DNA of 7,613 nucleotides from Verrucomicrobiota bacterium (GTDB taxonomy: Bacteria > Verrucomicrobiota > Verrucomicrobiia > Opitutales > Seribacteraceae), in the NCBI GenBank assembly GCA_014382645.1, contig JACNJI010000376.1, forward strand, positions 1 to 7,613. Direction: 5' to 3'. A program made the position numbers and the translations under genes. Shown here one piece after another: positions 1 to 5,614 of the stretch (within the stretch, counting starts at the first letter, position 1; every line of letters begins with the position of its first letter). The notes beneath the pieces are model-generated. The model saw only the letters and a list, made by a program, of their open reading frames with translations. It had not been told where the DNA came from and did not search any database.

Positions 1-275
1 GTGACCAGTACGCCGTTGGAGAAGAGGAAGACGGCCTTGCCGTTTTTGCCGGTGGTGAGGATAAAGTTTTCGTCCACGCTCTTGCCGACGGAGGACTCGT
101 CGAGAGTGAGCTCCAAATCCTCGTCGAGCGAGAGGGCTTTCACTTCACCCTCTACGGAAGCCAGAATGATCGTGGCAGATACCTTGGCCATTGCCGTGTG
201 CGACAAACCAATGGCCAACAGGCAAAGAAATTGGAGAGCCGATCCCAACCTGAAAAACGAAAGTTTTCTACGCAT
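1..275 (-). CDS. Secreted FecR-domain-like protein, N-terminal part (runs off left edge)
   Basis: Reading the minus strand from an ATG at 275 gives 91 codons open to the window edge, so the C-terminus is missing. Residues 1-30 form a classic signal peptide: a basic MRRK start, a hydrophobic core (about 11-24) and an AMA site before Lys31, so the protein is probably exported to the periplasm or envelope. The mature part begins with a small beta-rich domain (ASVEGEV near 39, then FILTTGKNGKAVFLFSNG at 71-88). This resembles the FecR-like domains of many Verrucomicrobiota surface proteins, where a 'threshold/tension' strand precedes a 'ttG..s.v.l.fsNG' strand. FecR itself is an iron-signalling anti-sigma regulator, but such stand-alone secreted versions have no settled function, and no regulator role is claimed. 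No Shine-Dalgarno is visible. It lies 162 bp downstream of gcvH on the same strand and probably has its own promoter. Confidence 0.72.
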   Translation of the reverse strand, partial: MRRKLSFFRLGSALQFLCLLAIGLSHTAMAKVSATIILASVEGEVKALSLDEDLELTLDESSVGKSVDENFILTTGKNGKAVFLFSNGVLV

Positions 276-395
276 ACGCGCGGTAGAAAGTGTTTCAGTA
301 TAAGATTGAGGGAACACGGGCTTCAAAAAAAGGGAGAAAACTAAGACAAATAAAGCCCGAGTTTGCCGAACGCGCAAGCGGTTTATTTAACAATC

Positions 396-418
396 TCGAT
401 TCGGCTAGGCCAAATCGA
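396..418 (-). other. Stem-loop downstream of gcvH, possible weak terminator
   Basis: TCGATT (396-401) and AATCGA (413-418) are perfect inverted arms. After one mismatch the stem continues for three more G-C pairs (GGC/GCC) around a 3-nt loop. It begins 20 bases after the gcvH stop codon on the minus strand. The following bases (GATTGTTAAATAAA) are AT-rich but hold no real T-run, so intrinsic termination is only possible; it could instead stabilise the mRNA 3' end. Confidence 0.35.
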
Positions 419-437
419 AGAATCCGGAAGATCCTAA

Positions 438-839
438 TTAGAGAATTTCCTTGTACTGTTCGGGGGATAAAAGCCCTCCGGATGCGGAGGAATCAGTGGG
501 ACGTATGCGCACCATCCACCCATCACCATAAGGGTCCTCATTGACCTTCTCGGGGGAGTCCTCGAGAATTTCGTTCACCTCGGTAATTTCACCCGAAAGG
601 GGAAAATAAAGGTCGGAAGCCGCCTTTACGGACTCGACGACGCCGAAAGTCGCACCCTCCTCGAAAGATTCACCGATGGCGGGAAGCTCAACGAAAGTGA
701 CGTCGCCCAAGCTATCTTGGGCATGATCGGTAATGCCGACCAGACAGGTTCCGTCGGATTCGTGGCGAATCCATTCGTGGTCCTTGGTGTACTTGAGATT
801 TTCGGGAATATTGCTCATATCGAGAGCGGATAAAGCCAT
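438..839 (-). CDS. gcvH: Glycine cleavage system H protein (lipoyl carrier)
   Basis: GcvH carries the aminomethyl group on a lipoyl-lysine arm between the P, T and L proteins of the glycine cleavage complex in the cytoplasm. The 133-residue product has the family pattern throughout: KYTKDHEW (17-23), VGITDHAQDSLGDV (34-47) and the lipoylation segment GVVESVKAASDLYFPLSGE (66-84), with Lys72 as the predicted lipoyl site, then NEDPYGDGWMVRI near 99-112. The length matches the usual 125-130 residues. The start is uncertain: the ATG at 839 gives 133 aa, while the ATG at 818 gives MSNIPENLKYTKDHEW, which looks more like the usual N-terminus. Neither has a clear Shine-Dalgarno. The gene begins 32 bp after the glgC stop on the same strand, so co-transcription with glgC is likely although the functions are unrelated. 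gcvT and gcvP are not in the window. Confidence 0.95.
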   Translation of the reverse strand: MALSALDMSNIPENLKYTKDHEWIRHESDGTCLVGITDHAQDSLGDVTFVELPAIGESFEEGATFGVVESVKAASDLYFPLSGEITEVNEILEDSPEKVNEDPYGDGWMVRIRPTDSSASGGLLSPEQYKEIL

Positions 840-871
840 TCAATGGGCGACCGTTCAAGGCAAAACCGTTT

Positions 872-2158
872 TTATTCGCCGCCGGTAACCGTGCCATCGG
901 GCACGACGGCATCCTTAAGCACCACGAGTACGCCGTCCCTGACAAAAAGCCCTTTCGACTCGTCGACCCAACCGTCCTTGCAACCTTCGGGAGAAAGGCG
1001 AACACCTTTGCCGATGCGGGCATTCTTATCGATGATGGCGTTGGTCACGGTTGAGTTTCCCCCTACCCCAAGGGCAGGAAGGCCGAGACGGTCGCGCTTC
1101 CCCACGCGGACGGAATCCCTTTCGTAATGATCAGCCCCCATCATTACGACGTTCTCGAGTTTGCACCCGTCGGCAACGATGGATCGCACACCCAATACGC
1201 AACGAGTAAGGTTCGCCCTGCCCACCATAGCGCCACTGGCGACTATTGCTCGATCAATATGGGATTCAGTGAGCTTTGCAGTGGGTAAAATGTCGGGGTA
1301 ATTGTAAATGGGGCTTTCCTCGTCGTAGAAATCGAATGCGGGAACCGGATCCGTAAGCTGTAAGTTGGCATCGAAGAACGCACGCACCGTACCGATGTCT
1401 TCCCAATAATCGTCAAAGATATGGCAACGCAGGTCGCGGCGACCCACGAGACCGGGTATTATTTCCTTTCCGAAATCAGCGGAATCGGTAGCCAGGGCTG
1501 CTTTCAACTCCTTCGCCCCAAAAACGTAAATACCCATTGATGCAAGGCATCGATCCTCGCCCCCGTCCACACCGGCAAGTTCGGGCGGCACTAAGCGACG
1601 GATGACTTCGGGATCGGTCGGTTTTTCCACAAATTCGGTGATTACGGCGTTATCGCCTACACGAATCAGACCCAATCCCGGAGCTTCGGAGATAGAAACC
1701 GGATTGGCTGCAACCGTAACGTCGGCCCCTCTTTCACGATGCTCCTCGACCATCTTGGCCAAGTCCATTCGGAAGAGTTGATCGCCCGACAAGATGATGA
1801 AAATATCATCGTCTTCAGCATGAAAATGAATCAAGTTCCGACGCACTGCATCCGCCGTACCTTGGTACCAAGTGTCGCTGACTTCTGTTTGCTCGGCTGA
1901 AAGAATTTCTACAAAACCACCGGCAAAACGATCAAACCTGTAGGCGTGCTGGACATGACGATGCAAGGACGCCGTATTGAACTGGCTAAGCAAATAGATA
2001 CGATTGAAGCCGGAATTAATGCAGTTGCTAATAGGTACGTCCACCAAGCGATATTTACCGGCGAGAGGCACCGCAGGCTTGCATCGCAACTGAGTCAGTG
2101 GGTGCAATCGCGTACCCCGACCGCCTCCCATGATTACGCAATGTACTATCCCGGACAT
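872..2158 (-). CDS. glgC: Glucose-1-phosphate adenylyltransferase (ADP-glucose pyrophosphorylase)
   Basis: GlgC makes ADP-glucose and pyrophosphate from ATP and glucose-1-phosphate, the committed and usually allosterically controlled step of bacterial glycogen synthesis. The 428-aa product shows an N-terminal nucleotidyltransferase domain: GGGRGTRLHPLT (11-22), KPAVPLAGKYRLVD (27-40), SNCINSG (44-50), WYQGTADAVRR (97-107) and SGDQLFRMD (124-132) with Asp126 as the predicted catalytic acid. FVEKP (176-180) corresponds to the sugar-phosphate site, and YWEDIGT (251-257) is also conserved. A left-handed beta-helix domain follows from about 295. Its end (IIDKNARIGKGV, then GVLVVLKDAVVPDGTV at 409-424) is closer to the plant/cyanobacterial style than to the E. 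coli style. The start is fixed because an in-frame TAA lies directly before the ATG; no Shine-Dalgarno precedes it. It is divergent from trpE and followed by gcvH. Confidence 0.96.
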   Translation of the reverse strand: MSGIVHCVIMGGGRGTRLHPLTQLRCKPAVPLAGKYRLVDVPISNCINSGFNRIYLLSQFNTASLHRHVQHAYRFDRFAGGFVEILSAEQTEVSDTWYQGTADAVRRNLIHFHAEDDDIFIILSGDQLFRMDLAKMVEEHRERGADVTVAANPVSISEAPGLGLIRVGDNAVITEFVEKPTDPEVIRRLVPPELAGVDGGEDRCLASMGIYVFGAKELKAALATDSADFGKEIIPGLVGRRDLRCHIFDDYWEDIGTVRAFFDANLQLTDPVPAFDFYDEESPIYNYPDILPTAKLTESHIDRAIVASGAMVGRANLTRCVLGVRSIVADGCKLENVVMMGADHYERDSVRVGKRDRLGLPALGVGGNSTVTNAIIDKNARIGKGVRLSPEGCKDGWVDESKGLFVRDGVLVVLKDAVVPDGTVTGGE

Positions 2159-2237
2159 TTATTCTATTGAATTAGGCTTGCTCGAAAATGGATTTGAGAA
2201 TGTTCTGCATGGACTCATGTCTGTCGGACAAACTCAC

Positions 2238-2305
2238 CTTGGCAACTTAAAAGCGAAAGAGACATCGTCCCGATGATTTACACATCATTTTTCTATGTTG
2301 CCAAG
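2238..2305. promoter_or_regulatory. Nested inverted repeats in the glgC-trpE divergent intergenic region
   Basis: The 191-bp gap 2159-2349 must hold the promoters for both divergent genes. It contains a perfect 9-bp inverted repeat, CTTGGCAAC (2238-2246) and GTTGCCAAG (2297-2305). Inside the 50-nt spacer is a smaller repeat, ATGAT (2273-2277) and ATCAT (2284-2288), followed on the plus strand by a run of five T (2288-2292). In a trpE leader transcript the outer arms could pair and enclose the inner hairpin; as DNA, the arms could be repressor half-sites. No convincing -35/-10 pair was found for either gene, and there is no leader peptide with tandem Trp codons. The structure is visible in the sequence; the regulatory role is inference. 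Confidence 0.4.
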
Positions 2306-2349
2306 AGATTTTCAAGCTTCACTACCGTCGACTTAGCAAGCCACCGACA

Positions 2350-3840
2350 ATGAAAATTTCTCCTGAATTAGAAGAGTTCGCACGTTTGTCCGAAGAGGCA
2401 GACGTAGTTCTTGTTCGGGCAGAGTTCACGGCCGATGCGGAAACTCCGCTCTCTGCGTACGCAAAACTGTCTACCCGAAAACCCGCATTTCTACTGGAAT
2501 CAGTAGTAGGCGGCGAACAGGTAAGTCGTTATTCGTTCGTGGGTTGCAATCCGAGAAAGGTTATCGCCTGCCACGAGGACGTAACCGTCGTCACCGAACG
2601 CAACGGCGAACGCAACAGTTTCCCGACGCCCGCTGACCCTCTCGACATTGTGGAACAAGAAATGGCCGGTATTCGCTACGCCGCCATCGACGACTTGCCT
2701 CGTTTTGCCGGAGGCGCGGTCGGATACATCGGTTATGAGTATGCCTCTCGAATTGAACCCACCGTGCCTCTCGCCGAGAAGGACGAGTTGGGCCTGCCGA
2801 CCCTTTACTTCCTAATCGCGGATCTAGTCCTGATTTTTGATCACGCGAGGCAAACGCTTTCAATCTGCGCCAATGCATACATCGGGGAAAATCCGGCAGC
2901 CGACCATGCCGAAGCTGCGGCGCGTATTGCCGAGACGGTGAAACAGCTCTCCGTTCCCTCACCGTTGCTACCGGCCGAGCTCGACTCGGTGGAGGGAGCG
3001 AACCCGCCCGAAGGGAACTTCAGCAAAGAAGAATTCGAAGCCCTAGTCGATAAGACCAAGGAATACATTCGATCAGGCGATGCCATTCAAGTTGTTCTTT
3101 CCCAAAGGTTTGCGATTCCATTCGCCCATTCCGCAATCGATTTGTATCGTGCGATTCGGGCCATCAATCCTTCGCCGTACATGTTTCTTCTCGAAAGCGA
3201 AGATTTCTCTGTCGTGGGAGCCTCGCCCGAGGTCCACGTCAGGCTAACCGACGATGAAGTTCTGATTCGCCCCATCGCGGGAACTCGCCCGCGCGGTGCG
3301 AACGAGGAAGAGGATCAAGCACTGGAAAAAGAACTTCTGGCCGACGAAAAAGAGCGAGCCGAACACCTCATGCTCGTCGATCTTGCGAGAAACGACATTG
3401 GCAGAGTCTGCCGTCATGGTACTGTTCAAGCCGCGGAATACATGACCATCGAACGATACTCGCACGTCATGCACATCGTGTCCCAGGTTCTAGGAAAGCT
3501 CGATCCGGGGAAAAACGCCTTCGATCTGATGCGAGCCACCTTTCCCGCCGGTACGGTGAGTGGTGCGCCCAAGGTGAGAGCCATGCAGATTATTTCGGAA
3601 TCGGAAAACCTTCGTCGACACGTGTACGCAGGTGCTCTAGGATATTTTGGATATGATGGGAACCATGACTCTTGTATCGCCATACGTACGGCCATGCTTG
3701 TAGACGGAATGTTGCAGCTCCAAGCCGGAGCCGGCATCGTGGCCGATTCAGTACCTGAAATGGAATACCAAGAAACGATCAACAAAGCCAAGGGCATGCT
3801 AAAGGCGATAGCTCTCGCCGAATGTCAAGCCGGAGAATGA
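2350..3840 (+). CDS. trpE: Anthranilate synthase component I
   Basis: TrpE converts chorismate to anthranilate, taking ammonia from the glutamine amidotransferase TrpG, as the first committed step of tryptophan synthesis. The 496-aa product has the normal length. The N-terminal domain carries FLLES (47-51), the segment forming the tryptophan feedback site in this family. The chorismate-binding domain (about 225-490) shows PIAGTRPRG (308-316), DEKERAEHLMLVDLARND (332-349), the SHVMHIVS histidine motif (371-378), FPAGTVSGAPKVRAMQII (398-415), DSCIAIRT (440-447) and QAGAGIVADSVPEMEYQET (458-476). PSPYMFLL and DSCIAIRT favour TrpE over PabB. The ATG at 2350 matches the family N-terminus (ELEEFARL...) but lacks a Shine-Dalgarno. 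No trpG or other trp gene follows; the next gene, one base away, encodes a sigma factor, so trpE is not in a classic trp operon here. Confidence 0.95.
   Translation: MKISPELEEFARLSEEADVVLVRAEFTADAETPLSAYAKLSTRKPAFLLESVVGGEQVSRYSFVGCNPRKVIACHEDVTVVTERNGERNSFPTPADPLDIVEQEMAGIRYAAIDDLPRFAGGAVGYIGYEYASRIEPTVPLAEKDELGLPTLYFLIADLVLIFDHARQTLSICANAYIGENPAADHAEAAARIAETVKQLSVPSPLLPAELDSVEGANPPEGNFSKEEFEALVDKTKEYIRSGDAIQVVLSQRFAIPFAHSAIDLYRAIRAINPSPYMFLLESEDFSVVGASPEVHVRLTDDEVLIRPIAGTRPRGANEEEDQALEKELLADEKERAEHLMLVDLARNDIGRVCRHGTVQAAEYMTIERYSHVMHIVSQVLGKLDPGKNAFDLMRATFPAGTVSGAPKVRAMQIISESENLRRHVYAGALGYFGYDGNHDSCIAIRTAMLVDGMLQLQAGAGIVADSVPEMEYQETINKAKGMLKAIALAECQAGE
3832..3835 (+). promoter_or_regulatory. 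Shine-Dalgarno of the sigma factor gene, inside the trpE 3' end
   Basis: GGAG lies six bases before the sigma ATG at 3842 and within the last codons of trpE. It is the only clear Shine-Dalgarno ahead of a main gene in this window. With the trpE stop at 3838-3840 between it and the ATG, ribosomes ending trpE would stop on the start site, which suggests translational coupling. Confidence 0.7.
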
Positions 3841-3841
3841 T

Positions 3842-4759
3842 ATGCCCGTAGAGGAAGAAGAAGCCCTTAAGATCTACCTCGAGCAAATCGCCAAAGTGCC
3901 CCTCCTCACGATAAAAGAGGAAGGAGAGTTGGCCGAACTCATTCGTGGCGGAGACGAAAAAGCCCGCCACCAAATGATTACCGCCAACCTTCGCCTCGTT
4001 GTTAAGATTGCGCAGAATTACTCCAATCTTGGTCTCAGTCTGCTCGACCTCATTTCTGAAGGTAACATTGGTCTTATGAAAGCAGTCGAGCGTTTCGACC
4101 CGAACAAGGGTGGAAAGCTAAGCACCTACGCCGCATGGTGGATAAAACAAGGAATAAAGCGAGCTCTCGCCAATCAAAGCAAAACCATTCGCCTACCCGT
4201 GCATATGGTCGATCGCGTCACACAGATGAGGAGAGCGGAAGGACTCCTTACCGAGCAACTGGGTCGTGCACCTACTGAAGAAGAAATTGCCGAAGAGATA
4301 AAAATTCCCGCGGCCAAAGTCACACATCTCAGGGCAGTCGCCTCCAAACCCACCTCATTGGAAACCCCGGTGGGAGATTCCGAAGGTTCGACCTTTGGAG
4401 ACCTTGTACGCGACGAAAAAGCTGCCGACCCCTACGATCGCCTTCAACGCAAGGCACTTGTAAGCGACGTCAACATCGTGCTGGATCGCCTAGAACCACG
4501 CGAAGCCGACATCATAAGACTTCGGTTCGGGTTGGGGGGGCGCGACCCGCTGACGCTGGAGGAGGTCGGCGTGCGCATTGGGGTGACTCGCGAACGGATC
4601 CGCCAACTTCAGGAACTTGCTATTCGCAAACTCCGCAAGGAGATGACGTCCATGGAACGCCCTCGAACCGCCGACGAAATAAAAGAGGCCAAAATAATGG
4701 AAGAGAGCATGCGCGTGCTAGGAGAAATCATTGCCGCGAAGGCGAAGAAGAAACCCTAA
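3842..4759 (+). CDS. Sigma-70 family RNA polymerase sigma factor (RpoD-like, lacking region 1.1)
   Basis: This protein directs core RNA polymerase to promoters. The 305-aa product begins almost at region 1.2 (LKIYLEQIAKVPLLTIKEEG, 9-28). Region 2 spans about 42-113 with ANLRLVVKIA, LDLISEGNIGLMKAVERFDP and STYAAWWIKQGIKRALANQ. Region 3 is about 121-200 and region 4 about 208-267, with a helix-turn-helix (TLEEVGVRIGVTRERIRQLQ, 238-257). The -35-contacting residues Arg250, Glu251, Arg252, Arg254 and Gln255 are kept. In region 2.4 Gln103 matches E. coli sigma70 Q437, but Lys106 replaces T440. A charged tail of about 35 residues rich in Lys and Glu follows region 4.2. The absence of region 1.1 and the size suggest a group 2 (RpoS-like) or a lineage-specific primary-type factor; the sequence cannot decide which. 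It is one base behind trpE and probably co-transcribed. Confidence 0.92.
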   Translation: MPVEEEEALKIYLEQIAKVPLLTIKEEGELAELIRGGDEKARHQMITANLRLVVKIAQNYSNLGLSLLDLISEGNIGLMKAVERFDPNKGGKLSTYAAWWIKQGIKRALANQSKTIRLPVHMVDRVTQMRRAEGLLTEQLGRAPTEEEIAEEIKIPAAKVTHLRAVASKPTSLETPVGDSEGSTFGDLVRDEKAADPYDRLQRKALVSDVNIVLDRLEPREADIIRLRFGLGGRDPLTLEEVGVRIGVTRERIRQLQELAIRKLRKEMTSMERPRTADEIKEAKIMEESMRVLGEIIAAKAKKKP

Positions 4760-5031
4760 CCGCCACCGAACAGGAGCAAGGTACAGGTCGTTAGGAGCCT
4801 GTGTTCAATGCCGAGTGTGAAGAAGATCTTTCCTTTATAGTCGGTGATAGTTTTCGATACGATGGTACGCCTTGGAGCAACATGTAGTCGGAAGTCCTTC
4901 GGGCGAAGCAGCGAACCTGTTACTTCTTAGGCTTTAAAGCTTTCAATATGCTTTTCCATAATGACCCGGGCATACTTCATGGGGCGGTCCCAGAACGTAA
5001 GAAAGCCGGCAAGTGACTCAGGTGCCTTTGT
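4760..5031. other. Stretch without a convincing gene; possible decayed minus-strand frame
   Basis: This stretch lies between two convergent genes. No intact gene, tRNA or strong terminator is visible. On the minus strand one frame stays open from the TAA at 5032-5034 to a TAG at 4756-4758, interrupted only by a TAA at 4927-4929. It would read segments such as FWDRPMKYARVIMEKH and SLLRPKDFRLHVAPRRT. The composition is protein-like but I recognise no family, and there is no good start. On the plus strand just after the sigma stop, ACAGG (4782-4786) and CCTGT (4798-4802) could form a short hairpin, with no T-run behind it. It may be a gene remnant or plain intergenic DNA. Confidence 0.3.
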
Positions 5032-5525
5032 TTATCGTTTCTTGGAGTGGTCAGATAATAGTGTATCGGCAGTATCGGTCGACTGGCTATTACAGGTGTT
5101 TAAGAGCATGACGCCTTCATAGAGGTAGAGTGGTTCTGAATTGTCTTTAAAATAGAGTTCCATACGTTGAAGGCCTCGTCGCCGGTTCTCCTTAACCTCT
5201 TGTACATCGCTCCATTTATGTTTCCGAATAGTTTCCCTGCCGAGCTTCTATCCGGATACCATTTGGATCCAGTCGCAGTTTGAGCGGTACCGGGCGAGAC
5301 TTCAGGACGTAATGATTGAGTCCGCCAACAAATAAAAAATAGTACGATTGGTACGAACCGGAAATGTTGACCAGTGAGCAGGGAAAGTGCGATTAAACCT
5401 AAAGGGAAAACAATGGTAGTGATAAGGACCTTCCGTCCATCGCTCGGCGCATAGCCAAACAGGTGACTACGATCTGATGCGAGTTCTATTGTTACGATTT
5501 CAGTCGCTGGGCTCTTTGAACTCAT
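5032..5525 (-). pseudogene. Small two-helix membrane protein with a PH-like/YcxB-like C-terminal domain, broken by two frameshifts
   Basis: Conceptual repair gives a 163-aa protein from the ATG at 5525 (a GTG at 5540 would add five residues) to a TAA at 5032-5034. Frame A encodes the N-terminus and a helix KVLITTIVFPLGLIALSLL (about 32-50), then a second helix beginning VPIVLF. At a run of six A on the plus strand (5334-5339) the sense moves to a frame reading NHYVLKSRPVPLKLRLDPNG, then IRIEARQGNYSE. Near 5221-5223 it moves again to KWSDVQEVKENRRRGLQRM, ELYFKDNSEPLYLYEG and a polar tail ending SDHSKKR. Removing one base at each site restores one frame exactly. The DpnGi...WsDVqevk...LyfkD pattern after a membrane hairpin recalls bacterial PH-like/YcxB-like proteins of unknown function; this family call is tentative. 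Both breaks are at homopolymers, so sequencing error is as likely as true decay. A weak candidate promoter (TTGACT at 5586-5581, TATTAT at 5561-5556, 19-bp spacing) lies upstream. Confidence 0.7.
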
Positions 5526-5551
5526 GACTATTGGCTTCACATATAAGGAAA

Positions 5552-5568
5552 TGCGATAATAAATCGCA
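5552..5568 (-). terminator. Hairpin after rpsA, candidate weak intrinsic terminator
   Basis: TGCGAT (5552-5557) and ATCGCA (5563-5568) form a perfect 6-bp stem with a 5-nt loop, about 47 bases past the rpsA stop on the minus strand. On that strand it is followed by TTTCCTTATAT. The stem is short and the T-run is broken, so termination would be inefficient. It also overlaps a possible promoter for the next minus-strand gene. Confidence 0.4.
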
Positions 5569-5614
5569 GATCCGCCGCCTAGTCAAAGCAGCCATTATCG
5601 AAAGATAGGCAGTA

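Noticed and set aside
1..303. Plus-strand 100-aa frame
   Set aside because: It is antisense to the minus-strand signal-peptide/FecR frame and its product is Ser/Thr-rich with no recognisable domain.
1946..2170. Plus-strand 74-aa frame
   Set aside because: It is antisense to the highly conserved N-terminus of GlgC.
2209..2250. 13-codon frame before trpE as a Trp leader peptide
   Set aside because: It contains no tryptophan codon and has no Shine-Dalgarno, so a ribosome-stalling attenuator is not supported.
5100..5540. 146-aa minus-strand frame as an intact gene
   Set aside because: Only its first half looks like protein; beyond 5334 the better protein-like sequence lies in the other two frames, so it was replaced by the frameshifted gene.
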